A stretch of DNA of 64,000 nucleotides from Rhodobacter sp. NTK016B (lineage in GTDB: Bacteria > Pseudomonadota > Alphaproteobacteria > Rhodobacterales > Rhodobacteraceae). This document shows, in pieces, positions 1 to 8,389 of the stretch. Under the pieces are notes generated by a model. The model did not search any database, had not been told where the DNA came from, and saw only the letters and a program-made list of their open reading frames with translations. Positions within the stretch are counted from its first letter, which is position 1. The number at the start of each line of letters is the position of its first letter. Made by a program: the position numbers and the translations under genes. The DNA lies in contig NZ_JAFKOK010000011.1 of NCBI RefSeq assembly GCF_017303295.1, positions 152,020 through 216,019 of the forward strand, written 5' to 3'.

Positions 1-526
1 GGCGATCCGCTGGAAGGGGCAGGCCATCGGCGCTCTGCGCGCCGATCAGGTCGCGGCGATGGGGATCGCGCTGGTGCCCGAGGGACGGCTTCTGTTCTCG
101 TCCCTCAGTGTCGAAGAGAACCTGATCATCGGCGGGCAGCTCGGCCGCAAGGGTCCGTGGTCGCTGGAACGGGTCTATGCGCTGTTCCCGATCCTGAAGG
201 AACGTCGCAACCAGCAATCGACGTCGTTGTCCGGGGGGCAGCAGCAGATGGTCGCCATCGGCCGGGCGCTGATGTCGAACCCCGACCTGGTCCTGATGGA
301 CGAGATCAGCCTCGGCCTCGCCCCGGTCATCATCCGCCAGATCTACGAGGCCCTGCCGGGCATCGTCGGCGAGGGGCTGACGGCGGTGATCGTCGAGCAG
401 GATATCGCCAAGGCGCTGTCGGTCTCGCAGCGGGTCTATTGCCTGCAGGAGGGAAGGGTCTCGCTGGAAGGCCAGTCGCAAACCGTACCGCGCGAGGACA
501 TCACCCGCGCCTATTTCGGAGTCTGA
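1..526 (+). CDS. livF: Branched-chain amino acid-type ABC transporter ATP-binding protein, LivF-like (5' truncated by window edge)
   Basis: This is the C-terminal part of an ABC ATPase. The frame is open from base 2, so the true start lies outside the window. The ABC signature LSGGQQQM is followed by a Walker B of the form LVLMDEISLGLAP, which is typical of the LivF branch of hydrophobic amino acid (HAAT) transporters. LivF would energise the LivH/LivM permease at the cytoplasmic face. The stop lies 3 bases before livH, so it belongs to the same operon. The ligand cannot be read from the sequence. Many Liv-type systems in this group carry amides, aromatic acids or other carboxylates rather than leucine. 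LivG and the binding protein are presumably upstream. Confidence 0.93.
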   Translation, partial: AIRWKGQAIGALRADQVAAMGIALVPEGRLLFSSLSVEENLIIGGQLGRKGPWSLERVYALFPILKERRNQQSTSLSGGQQQMVAIGRALMSNPDLVLMDEISLGLAPVIIRQIYEALPGIVGEGLTAVIVEQDIAKALSVSQRVYCLQEGRVSLEGQSQTVPREDITRAYFGV

Positions 527-529
527 CGC

Positions 530-1393
530 ATGGACTGGCTCAACGCCATCGTTCAGGGGACGCTGCTGGGCGGGCTTTACGCCCTGTTCGCGGCGGGGCT
601 GTCCCTGATCTTCGGGGTGATGCGCCTCGTGAATATCGCCCATGGCGATCTCATCGTCCTGTCTGCCTATGTCGCGCTCAGTTTCAGTGTGAGCCTTGGG
701 CTGAACCCGCTGCTGGCGCTCGTGCTGGTCGTGCCGACGATGGCGCTGGTCGGCTATGCGCTGCAACGGCTGATCCTGAACCGCACCATGGGCGAGGACA
801 TTCTGCCGCCGCTTCTGGTGACCTTCGGTCTGTCGGTGATCCTGCAGAACGTGCTGCTGATGGGCTATTCCGCTGATCCGCAGAACCTGCAGGCGGGCGC
901 GATCGAAACCGCCTCGGTCAGTCTTGGCCCGCTTGCCGTGGGGGTAATGCCGGTGATGGTCTTCGTCACGGCCGTGGTGGTGATTGCCGCGTTGCAATGG
1001 ATGTTCTACCGCACCGCGCTGGGTCGGGCATTCCGGGCGACTTCGGACCGACAGGACGTGGCGCAGCTGATGGGGCTGAACCGGGCGCATGTCTTTGGTC
1101 TGGCCATGGCGCTGTCGCTGGCAGTCACCGCGCTGGCGGGCGTGTTCCTCGGCATCCGCACGGCCTTCGATCCGGCAGCGGGCGGGACCCGGCTGATTTT
1201 CGGCTTCGAGGCGGTGATCATCGGGGGGCTGGGCAACCTTTGGGGGACACTGGCCGGCGGGGTGATCCTCGGCGTTGCGCAGACGCTGGGCGCCAAGATC
1301 GACCCTGGCTACCAGATCCTCGCCGGTCACATCGCCTTCCTGATCATTCTTGCCCTGCGTCCGCGCGGCCTGTTTCCGAGGATCGACGCATGA
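530..1393 (+). CDS. livH: Branched-chain amino acid-type ABC transporter permease, LivH-like
   Basis: A 287-residue polytopic membrane protein, the usual LivH length. It opens with LNAIVQGTLLGGLYALFAAG and has the family stretch IFGVMRLVNIAHGDL near residue 30. The C-terminal part carries the EAVIIGGLGNLWGTLAGG segment, part of the permease-ATPase coupling region. It forms a heterodimeric inner-membrane channel with LivM. Its TGA overlaps the ATG of livM (ATGA), which indicates translational coupling. The substrate is unknown. The downstream enzymes suggest an organic acid or aromatic carboxylate. Confidence 0.93.
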   Translation: MDWLNAIVQGTLLGGLYALFAAGLSLIFGVMRLVNIAHGDLIVLSAYVALSFSVSLGLNPLLALVLVVPTMALVGYALQRLILNRTMGEDILPPLLVTFGLSVILQNVLLMGYSADPQNLQAGAIETASVSLGPLAVGVMPVMVFVTAVVVIAALQWMFYRTALGRAFRATSDRQDVAQLMGLNRAHVFGLAMALSLAVTALAGVFLGIRTAFDPAAGGTRLIFGFEAVIIGGLGNLWGTLAGGVILGVAQTLGAKIDPGYQILAGHIAFLIILALRPRGLFPRIDA

Positions 1394-2406
1394 GCCTTTC
1401 AGTCACGCGCCGCACCCGTCTGTCGACCGCCTGGCTGTTCGTGCTGGTGCCGATCGTCATCCTCCTGATCGCTGCGCCGTGGTGGGCAGGCCGGGCCGAC
1501 CTGCGGCTGATGGGCGAGATCGCGCTCTACATGTCGCTCGCTGTACTGTGGAACCTGCTTGCGGGCTATGCGGGCCTCGTGTCTGTGGGGCAGCAGGCCT
1601 ATGTCGGCTTCGGCGGCTACCTGTTCTTTGCGCTGACCATGCTGGCCGGGCTGCATCCGTTTGCCGCGCTGCCCTTGGTAGTGCTGGCCGGTTTCGTGAT
1701 CTCGGCGCCGGTCGCGGTGCTGATCTTCCGACTGCGCGGCGCCTATTTCGCCATCGGTACCTGGGTTGTGGCCGAGGTGTTCCGGCTGTCCTTTGCCCAG
1801 ATATCCAGCCTCGGCGGCGGCTCGGGCACGTCGCTTTCGCCCAGCATCGTCCGGTCGCTGGCCGATGGTCGCGACGCGCGCGAAGCCGTGGCGTGGTGGC
1901 TGGCGCTTGGGGCGGGGATGCTGGTGATCGGTGCGGTGGTGTGGCTTTTGCGCTCGCGCCAAGGGGTCGCGCTGACGGCGATCCGCGACAACGAACTCGC
2001 GGCGCGCTCGCTGGGGATCGACATCTGGCGCACCAAGTTCACCGTCTATGTCGTGGTCTCGGGCCTGACGGCACTGATCGGCGCGCTGATCTTTCTGCAA
2101 AAGCTGCGCATCTCGCCCGATGCCGCCTTCAGCGCCAATGACTGGACTGCCTTTGTCATCTTCATCGTCGTGATCGGCGGGATCGGCACGCTGGAAGGTC
2201 CGATTCTGGGCACGCTGGTGTTCTTCGCCCTGCGCGAGACGCTGGCCGATCTCGGCACGCTCTACCTGATCGCGCTCGGAGTCGTCGCCATCGTCATCAT
2301 GCTTTTCGCGCCACGCGGTCTCTGGGGGTTTCTGCGTGACCGCTGGGGCGTTGAACTTTTCCCGCTCAGCCGTCGTGTGAGCGGCCTTGCCAAGAAGGAG
2401 GCCTGA
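1390..2406 (+). CDS. livM: Branched-chain amino acid-type ABC transporter permease, LivM-like
   Basis: A 338-residue permease. ATG 1390 is chosen because it overlaps the livH stop and starts the protein with MSLSVTRRTRLSTAW, just before the first membrane helix. Family features visible are LLAGYAGLVSVGQQAYVGFGGY near residue 55, the RGAYFAIGTWVVAE segment, and the loop AIRDNELAARSLGID, which couples LivM to the ATPases. A GGIGTLEGPILGT segment is near the C-terminus. It pairs with LivH. The stop is directly followed by the DUF849 gene, whose ATG begins two bases after the TGA, so the transporter is co-transcribed with catabolic enzymes. Confidence 0.93.
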   Translation: MSLSVTRRTRLSTAWLFVLVPIVILLIAAPWWAGRADLRLMGEIALYMSLAVLWNLLAGYAGLVSVGQQAYVGFGGYLFFALTMLAGLHPFAALPLVVLAGFVISAPVAVLIFRLRGAYFAIGTWVVAEVFRLSFAQISSLGGGSGTSLSPSIVRSLADGRDAREAVAWWLALGAGMLVIGAVVWLLRSRQGVALTAIRDNELAARSLGIDIWRTKFTVYVVVSGLTALIGALIFLQKLRISPDAAFSANDWTAFVIFIVVIGGIGTLEGPILGTLVFFALRETLADLGTLYLIALGVVAIVIMLFAPRGLWGFLRDRWGVELFPLSRRVSGLAKKEA

Positions 2407-2407
2407 C

Positions 2408-3340
2408 ATGGCCCGCAAACCCAAGACCATCATCACCTGCGCCCTGACCGGGGCGATCCATACGCCCACCATGTCGGACGCCCTGCCTTACACCTATGAC
2501 CAGATCGCCGAGCAGGCGATCGCCGCGGCCGAGGCCGGGGCCGCGATCCTGCATCTGCACGCGCGCAACCCCGAAACCGGCGCGCCTTCGATCAACCCCG
2601 ACGATTTCGCGCCCTTCCTCGCGCGGATCAAGCAGGCGACGAATGCGGTGGTGAACATCTCGACCGGCGGCTCGCTGACCGCGTCGATCCAGGAGCGGAT
2701 CGCGCCCGCGAAGACCTTCTCGCCCGAGATGTGCTCGATGAATATGGGGTCGCTGAACTTCAGCTTCCACGGTCTTGCCGCGCGCTACAGCGAGTGGAAA
2801 TTCGACTGGGAGAAGGATTACGTCGAGGGCTCGGAAGGCAATATTTTCCGCAACACGTTCCGGGACATCAAGGAAGCGGCCCAGACGCTGGCGCCGCACG
2901 CGATCAAGTTCGAGCACGAGATCTACGATGTGGGCCATCTCTACAACCTGAAATTCATGATGGATCAGGGGCATTTCAAGGCGCCGATCTTCTTGCAATT
3001 CGTACTGGGGATCCTTGGGGGGATCGGCGCGGATGTGGAGAACCTCGTGTTCCTGAAGCGCACCGCCGACAAGCTGTTCGGCGATCAGTACCGCTGGTCG
3101 GTTCTGGCGGCGGGGGCGGCGCAGATCCCGATGGCGGTGACGGCCAGCCAGATGGGCGGGCATGTGCGCGTCGGTCTGGAGGACAGCCTGTTCATCTCGC
3201 GCGGGGCACTGGCGGAATCGAATGCGCAGCAGGTCGCCAAGATCCGCCGTCTGGTCGAAGAGCTCGGCCATGACATCGCCACGCCCGATGAGGCGCGCGA
3301 GATCCTCGCGCTGAAAGGCGGCGATCAGGTCGCGTTCTGA
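2408..3340 (+). CDS. DUF849 / BKACE family beta-keto acid cleavage enzyme
   Basis: A 310-residue TIM-barrel protein of the BKACE family (3-keto-5-aminohexanoate cleavage enzyme-like, formerly DUF849). Members condense a beta-keto acid with acetyl-CoA and release acetoacetate plus a new CoA ester, using Zn2+. Visible family features are the N-terminal KTIITCALTGAIHTPTMS stretch, the metal-ligand HLHAR with ARNPETGAPS, the NISTGGS segment, the QFVLGILGGIGAD barrel strand and the late GGHVRVGLEDSLFISRG motif. The start follows the livM stop by 1-2 bases. The substrate specificity of this family is broad (carnitine, lysine and other beta-keto acids) and cannot be assigned by eye. Confidence 0.9.
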   Translation: MARKPKTIITCALTGAIHTPTMSDALPYTYDQIAEQAIAAAEAGAAILHLHARNPETGAPSINPDDFAPFLARIKQATNAVVNISTGGSLTASIQERIAPAKTFSPEMCSMNMGSLNFSFHGLAARYSEWKFDWEKDYVEGSEGNIFRNTFRDIKEAAQTLAPHAIKFEHEIYDVGHLYNLKFMMDQGHFKAPIFLQFVLGILGGIGADVENLVFLKRTADKLFGDQYRWSVLAAGAAQIPMAVTASQMGGHVRVGLEDSLFISRGALAESNAQQVAKIRRLVEELGHDIATPDEAREILALKGGDQVAF

Positions 3341-3426
3341 CACGCGGCTTGCAGCGAGTGACAGGGCGACCGGCGGCACGATCGGCGGCGCCACAACCAG
3401 ACCATGTCAAACAGGGGAGTGACGAC

Positions 3427-4416
3427 ATGAGACTGATGACAATGACGCTGGCCGCAATTGCGGCGCTATCGACGGGATGGAGCGGCATGGCCTCGGCCGA
3501 GACCTTGCGCGTTTCCAGCTTCCTGCCGCCCAACCATACTTTCAACCGCGCGATCGAGGCCTGGGGCGAAGAGCTGAGCGCCGCCACTAATGGCGAGTTG
3601 CAGGTCGAGATCTTCCCGGCCGGGCAGCTTGGGCCGCCGCCGCGGCAGTTCGACCTCGTGCGGTCGGGCGGGGCGGATATCGCCATCATCCTGCATGGCG
3701 CGACGCCGGGTCGTTTCCCTATGACCGAACTCGCGGGCCTGCCGCTGACCCACCCGTCGGCGGGTCTCGACAGCGCGATCACGTCGCGCCGCCTGACCGA
3801 ACTTGCGCCGGATTACCTCGCGGCGGAACACGAAGGGACGCATATCCTATGGATGGCGGTCACGCCGCCCTTGAAGATCCATCTGACAACGGTCGACCCC
3901 TCGGATCTGTCGAACCTGAGCGGGCTGCGCATCCGCTACGCCGGTTCGGTCTGGCAGCAGATCATCGAGGCGATGGGTGCTTCGCCGGTGCCGGTGCCGC
4001 CGGCGGAATCGGCCGACGCGATGAGCCGTGGCATCGTCGACGGGGCCTCGTTCCCGTTCGAGGCCGCGCAGGCCTTCGACCTTGCGCCGGTCACGCAGTA
4101 CTCGATGGAGCCGGGCCTTGCATCGGCTACGTTCGCGCTGGTGATGGGGGATGCGGCCTATGACCGCCTGACACCCGAACAGCAAGCCGCCATCGACGCG
4201 ACCACCGGCCCCGACCGCGCGGAATGGTACGGCGCGCGCTGGGACGAAGGTGAGACCGCCGGGCGCCAGTACATGGTCGATGCCGGTGTGAACATCGTCA
4301 CGCTGTCGGACGAACAGATCGGCAGCCTGACCGAAGCCTTCTCGGGGATCGTGTCGCAGGCGGTAGAAACCGTCGGCGGCCAGGCGCAGGCCTTCGTCGA
4401 CGCCTATACCGAGTAA
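3427..4416 (+). CDS. dctP: TRAP transporter solute-binding protein, DctP family
   Basis: A 329-residue periplasmic binding protein. ATG 3427 gives a clean Sec signal peptide (MRLMTMTLAAIAALSTGWSG then ASA) and follows the Shine-Dalgarno-like AGGGGAGTGACGAC. Features typical of DctP are the early FLPPNHTF strand and GLRIRYAG near residue 160, followed by the substrate-contact region PPAESADAMSRGIVDG. In the family a conserved Arg, here likely within LRIRYAG, binds the ligand carboxylate. The protein delivers a carboxylate ligand to DctQM. A strong hairpin follows the gene, so the binding protein may be made in excess over the membrane subunits. Confidence 0.93.
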   Translation: MRLMTMTLAAIAALSTGWSGMASAETLRVSSFLPPNHTFNRAIEAWGEELSAATNGELQVEIFPAGQLGPPPRQFDLVRSGGADIAIILHGATPGRFPMTELAGLPLTHPSAGLDSAITSRRLTELAPDYLAAEHEGTHILWMAVTPPLKIHLTTVDPSDLSNLSGLRIRYAGSVWQQIIEAMGASPVPVPPAESADAMSRGIVDGASFPFEAAQAFDLAPVTQYSMEPGLASATFALVMGDAAYDRLTPEQQAAIDATTGPDRAEWYGARWDEGETAGRQYMVDAGVNIVTLSDEQIGSLTEAFSGIVSQAVETVGGQAQAFVDAYTE

Positions 4417-4422
4417 GAGGGT

Positions 4423-4452
4423 AGCGGCCCGCTCAGGCGCGGGCGGGCCGCT
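4423..4452 (+). terminator. Intercistronic hairpin between dctP and dctQ
   Basis: A perfect 10-base-pair GC-only stem (AGCGGCCCGC at 4423-4432 with GCGGGCCGCT at 4443-4452) closes a 10-base loop 7 bases after the dctP stop. It is not followed by a T-run, so it is more likely an mRNA-stabilising or attenuating hairpin than a full terminator. Such an element would give more binding protein than DctQM. Confidence 0.7.
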
Positions 4453-4478
4453 ATTCCCTATCCTTCGAGGAATATCGA

Positions 4479-4970
4479 ATGAATACCCCGTCCGACCCCC
4501 GGCCCCGTTCCCGCGTAAGCCAGCTGTTCTTGTGGATCGCCTCGGTCGCGTTGGTGCTGATGATGCTGGTGGTGACCTGCGACGTCATCCTGCGCGCCGT
4601 CTTCAACACGCCGGTGCAGGGCGCCTATGACGCGGTGTCGATCCTGCTGCTGGTGATGGTCGCCTTCGGCTTCGCACCCGTGCTGGCCAATCGGGGCGAG
4701 ATCGTCATCGACCTGCTGGACGCGGTCATCGGCCGCCGTTCGGTCCGTCTGCTGGCGTCGATCGCGGCGGTGATGACGATGGCAGTCATGCTGTTCTTCG
4801 CTTGGTCCGCTATCGATCCGGCCCGCAACGCGTGGCGCTATGGTGACCGCTCATTAGAGCTGGGCATCCCGCAATGGGCGATGTGGGGGGTGCTCGCTGT
4901 GGGCGTTCTGGGCATCCTCTGGGCCGCCTTGGTGCAGGTTGTGTCCTATTGGCGGGAGGGGTCGGAATGA
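4479..4970 (+). CDS. dctQ: TRAP transporter small permease, DctQ family
   Basis: A 163-residue integral membrane protein with four hydrophobic segments, the expected DctQ size. The family stretch FGFAPVLANRGEIVIDLL is around residues 65-80. It forms the small membrane subunit joined to DctM. A ribosome site (TCGAGGAATATCGA) precedes the ATG. The stop overlaps the dctM start as ATGA. It acts in the inner membrane in sodium-driven uptake of the DctP-bound carboxylate. Confidence 0.9.
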   Translation: MNTPSDPRPRSRVSQLFLWIASVALVLMMLVVTCDVILRAVFNTPVQGAYDAVSILLLVMVAFGFAPVLANRGEIVIDLLDAVIGRRSVRLLASIAAVMTMAVMLFFAWSAIDPARNAWRYGDRSLELGIPQWAMWGVLAVGVLGILWAALVQVVSYWREGSE

Positions 4971-6265
4971 GCGCCTTTGCCCTCGGCCTTTCGGGCATCG
5001 GCGTGATGTTCGTCATGCTGTTCCTGCGCCAGCCTGTCTGGCTGGCGCTGGCGATCACAGGGATCGTCGGGAACATTCTTCTGAACAGTCTTGGCATGGC
5101 GCAATACGTGGCGGGGACGGTGTTCTTCGACACAGCGTCCAATTACAATCTCTCTGTCATCCCGCTTTTCGTGCTGATGGGCGAGGTCGCGTCCAATTCC
5201 CGCATGTCGGCCGAATTGTTCCGCGCCGCCCGCGTCATGCTGTCGGGCGTTCGTGGCGGGCTGGCAGTGGCGTCGCTCGCGGCCTCGGGCGCTTTCGGCG
5301 CAATCTGCGGCTCGTCGGTGGCAACGGCCGCTTCGATGACCCGCATCGCCCTGCCGGAAATGCGCAAAGCGGGCTATGATGACGGCTTCGCCTCTGGTTC
5401 CATCGCGGCAGGAGGATCGCTGGGCATCCTGATCCCGCCCTCGATCATCCTTGTGATCTATGGCTCTATCGCCGAGCAATCGGTGGCCCGCCTTTTCGCC
5501 GCCGCTTTGTTCCCCGGCATCGTCCTGATGCTGATCTATATCGCGGTGGCCCTGATCGTCGCGCGCCGCGACGGCTCGACCCCGCGCGAGGCAGCGGCGT
5601 CCCTGATGGAGCGGTTGCTTGCGCTGCGCCATGCCTGGCAATTCGTGCTGCTGTTCGGCCTCACCATCGGCGGGATCTATGCCGGTTTTTTCAGCCCGAA
5701 CGAGGCCGCCAGCATCGGTGCCTTCGGGGCGATCGTGCTGGGAACGCTGCGCCGTTCGCTCAGCCTGCAAGGCTTGGTGAAAGCGGTGCAGACCTCGGTC
5801 ATCGTCAGTTGCGCGCTGTTCATGATCATCCTCGGCGCGACGCTGTTTTCCCAGTTCATCGTCCAGACCCGGCTGCCCGTCACCTTGCTGGCGCTGGCGC
5901 AGGACGCCAACCTGTCGCCCGTGCTGGTAATGGCGCTGATCATCGTGATCTACATCGTCATGGGCTGCTTTCTGGAAGGGATCGGTATGGTGCTGATCAC
6001 CGTTCCCGTCTTCCTGCCCGTACTGACCGGCTATGGCTTCGACCCGATCCTGTTCGGCGTGCTGGTGGCGATCCTCGTCGAGCTGGGGCTGATCACACCG
6101 CCCGTCGGCATGAACCTGTTCATCATCCGCGCGCAGGTGCCCGACATGCCTATGGCCGCGCTTTACCGGGGCATCACGCCCTTCCTGATCGCGCCGCTGA
6201 TCCTGATCATGCTGATCCTCGCCTTTCCGCCCCTGACCCTCTGGCTGCCTGAGGTCCTGTATTGA
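4967..6265 (+). CDS. dctM: TRAP transporter large permease, DctM family
   Basis: A 432-residue polytopic membrane protein, the normal DctM length. ATG 4967 overlaps the dctQ stop. Characteristic segments are SVIPLFVLMGEVASNS, ASGAFGAICGSSVATAASM, the AGGSLGILIPPSIILVIYG hairpin and the C-terminal ELGLITPPVGMNLF. These belong to the two sodium/substrate-binding hairpins of the IT superfamily. It catalyses secondary active uptake with DctQ and DctP. Its TGA overlaps the ATG of the following dehydrogenase (TGATG), which ties transport to oxidation of the imported hydroxy- or keto-acid. Confidence 0.93.
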   Translation: MSAFALGLSGIGVMFVMLFLRQPVWLALAITGIVGNILLNSLGMAQYVAGTVFFDTASNYNLSVIPLFVLMGEVASNSRMSAELFRAARVMLSGVRGGLAVASLAASGAFGAICGSSVATAASMTRIALPEMRKAGYDDGFASGSIAAGGSLGILIPPSIILVIYGSIAEQSVARLFAAALFPGIVLMLIYIAVALIVARRDGSTPREAAASLMERLLALRHAWQFVLLFGLTIGGIYAGFFSPNEAASIGAFGAIVLGTLRRSLSLQGLVKAVQTSVIVSCALFMIILGATLFSQFIVQTRLPVTLLALAQDANLSPVLVMALIIVIYIVMGCFLEGIGMVLITVPVFLPVLTGYGFDPILFGVLVAILVELGLITPPVGMNLFIIRAQVPDMPMAALYRGITPFLIAPLILIMLILAFPPLTLWLPEVLY

Positions 6266-7209
6266 TGAAACCCAAGGTTCTGATCTTCGACAGCGAGGCG
6301 CCGTTCTACGCGCGCGAACTGTCTGCGCGGCTGCCGCAGGCCGAGTATCTCGCCACCAATGACCCGGACGAGGCTGTCATGATGGCGCCCGGTGCCAAGG
6401 TGATCATTGGCCTCGCCCCTTTCATCCCGGTCCCGGCGATTGCCGCCGCGACGGGGCTCGACTGGGTGCAGGCGCTGACCACCGGCATCGACAACCTGCT
6501 GACAAATCCCGATCTGAAGGGCGTGGCGCTGACCAATTGCAGCGGCATTCACGGGCCGCAGATGTCAGAACTCGCGATCCTGTCGATGATGGCGCTGGCC
6601 CGCGATTTTCCGGCCATTCTGGCAAACCAGAACGCGGGTTTGTGGGACCGGCGCAAGCAGTCGCTGCTGATGGGCAAGACGTTGTGCATCATCGGACTCG
6701 GCGCGATTGCCGAGACCTTGGCGCGGGTGGCGCGACCCTTCGGCATGCAGATCACCGGCGTTTCGGATGGCCGGGCCGAGGTGCCGGGCTTCGACCGTAT
6801 TCACCGCCGCGCCGATCTGCCCCGCGCCATGGCCGAGGCCGATTTCACTGTGGTGCTGGTGCCTTATGGCCCTGCCACCCACCATATCGTTGGCCCCGAG
6901 GCCATCGGCGCGATGAAGCCCGGCGGATACCTCGTGAACCTCTCGCGCGGGGGCTGCGTCGACGAGGACGCGCTATTGGCCGCCCTGACCGAGGGGCGGA
7001 TCGGTGGCGCGTCGCTGGATGTTTTCGCACAGGAACCGCTGCCCAAGGAAAGCCCGTTCTGGCACGCGCCCCGCTGCATCGTCACGCCGCATATCGGCGG
7101 CTTTTCCGACACCTACCACGAACAGGCCCTGCCGGTCGTCGAGGCGCGCATGTCCGAGTATCTCTCGGGCGGGGTGGCCGCGCTGACGAATCGTCTGGAC
7201 CGGGAGTAA
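6265..7209 (+). CDS. D-2-hydroxyacid dehydrogenase (NAD(P)-dependent)
   Basis: A 314-residue protein of the D-isomer-specific 2-hydroxyacid dehydrogenase family. The Rossmann core shows IIGLGAIAETLARVARPFG around residues 140-160. The conserved NLSRGGCVDEDAL holds the substrate-binding Arg, SLDVFAQEPLP the acidic residue, and TPHIGGFSDTY the catalytic His. It interconverts a 2-keto acid and a D-2-hydroxy acid with NAD(P)H. The start overlaps the dctM stop, and the next gene begins 3 bases after its stop. The substrate is unknown. Glyoxylate/hydroxypyruvate-like acids are possible but not shown. Confidence 0.88.
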   Translation: MKPKVLIFDSEAPFYARELSARLPQAEYLATNDPDEAVMMAPGAKVIIGLAPFIPVPAIAAATGLDWVQALTTGIDNLLTNPDLKGVALTNCSGIHGPQMSELAILSMMALARDFPAILANQNAGLWDRRKQSLLMGKTLCIIGLGAIAETLARVARPFGMQITGVSDGRAEVPGFDRIHRRADLPRAMAEADFTVVLVPYGPATHHIVGPEAIGAMKPGGYLVNLSRGGCVDEDALLAALTEGRIGGASLDVFAQEPLPKESPFWHAPRCIVTPHIGGFSDTYHEQALPVVEARMSEYLSGGVAALTNRLDRE

Positions 7210-7212
7210 CCC

Positions 7213-8376
7213 ATGCAGACCAATTCGCCGATCTCCGACGCCGAAATGGAGCGCCGCTGGGCCATCGCCCGCCGCGTCATGGCCGAACTTGGCCTTGATG
7301 CACTGGTGATGCAGGCGCGCGAGGACTGGATCGGCGGCTATGTCCGCTGGTTCACCGATGTGCCGGCCAACAACGGCTATCCGCGCACCGTGGTGTTTTT
7401 TGCCGACCGCCCGATGAGTGTCATCGAGATGGGCGCCTTCGGCACTGACCGCGCGCCCGAGGCTGGTGATCCCGCCTGGCGCGGGGTAGGGCGGGTGCTG
7501 GGCACACCGTCGTTCCATTCGATCGTCTATACGGTGGACTACGACACCGCGCTGTTGCTGGATGCGCTGAAAGGCTGCAAGCGCATTGGCGCGCTGGTGC
7601 CGTCAGCCATGCCCTACGGTATGATCAAAGCGCTGTCGGAAGGCTTCGATCTGGTCGACGCGACGGAGACGCTCGACCCGTTGAAAGCGGTGAAGAGCCT
7701 CGAGGAAATCGCCCTCATCCGCCAGATCGCGCATCTGCAGGATCAGGTTTTTGTCGAGGTCTGTGACTTCATCCGTCCCGGAGTCACTGACCGTGACGTG
7801 TCAAGCCATGCCGAAGCTGTGGGCCGCAGGCTGGGTTCGGATCAGGGCATCACGCTGGGTCTGTCCGCGCCCGTCGGGCAATCGAGTCGGTTCCTGAACC
7901 GCCCGTTCCAGACGCGTGAGATGCAGAAGGGCGATCACCGCGCCATCCTGATCGAGATCAACGGCCCGGGCGGTCTGTATCTGGAAATCGCACGGACGAT
8001 GGTTCTGGGCCGTGCCGACGATCACCTTCTGTCGACCTTCGCGCTGATGAAGGAGGCACAGGATCACACGCTGTCGTTGATGAAACCCGGTGCCAGACCG
8101 GCCGAGATCGCCGCCGCCCATGATGACTGGATGCTGGCGCGGGGCCTTCCGGCCGAGACCCGGCTCTATGCCCATGGTCAGGGCTGCGAAATGGTCGAGC
8201 GTCCACTGATCCGCCGCGACGAAACGATGCCACTGGCCGAGGGCATGTGCATTGCCGTGCATCCCGGTTTCGACGATGGCCGCGTCTTCGCGGTGATCTG
8301 CGACAATTACCTGATCGCCGCGCAAGGGGCCTCGGATTGCCTGCACGCGACCGAGAAGAAGATCTTCGAACTCTGA
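7213..8376 (+). CDS. M24-family (creatinase / Xaa-Pro aminopeptidase fold) protein
   Basis: A 387-residue protein with the two-domain layout of creatinase/prolidase: an N-terminal creatinase-like domain and a C-terminal pita-bread domain from about residue 155. In the pita-bread part, where metallo-members have the first two metal Asp residues, this protein reads EINGPGGLYLEIARTM. That recalls metal-free creatinase-type members rather than aminopeptidases. A conserved HGQGCEMVERP and a GMCIAVHPGF segment follow. It probably hydrolyses a small C-N bond substrate, but the compound is unknown. It lies between the dehydrogenase and the amidohydrolase in one operon. Confidence 0.8.
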   Translation: MQTNSPISDAEMERRWAIARRVMAELGLDALVMQAREDWIGGYVRWFTDVPANNGYPRTVVFFADRPMSVIEMGAFGTDRAPEAGDPAWRGVGRVLGTPSFHSIVYTVDYDTALLLDALKGCKRIGALVPSAMPYGMIKALSEGFDLVDATETLDPLKAVKSLEEIALIRQIAHLQDQVFVEVCDFIRPGVTDRDVSSHAEAVGRRLGSDQGITLGLSAPVGQSSRFLNRPFQTREMQKGDHRAILIEINGPGGLYLEIARTMVLGRADDHLLSTFALMKEAQDHTLSLMKPGARPAEIAAAHDDWMLARGLPAETRLYAHGQGCEMVERPLIRRDETMPLAEGMCIAVHPGFDDGRVFAVICDNYLIAAQGASDCLHATEKKIFEL

Positions 8377-8389
8377 AGGAGTCTGACCC

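Noticed and set aside
1399..2472. 357-codon minus-strand ORF across livM
   Set aside because: Shadow of the livM frame in GC-rich DNA; residue composition is His/Arg/Gln-rich without domains.
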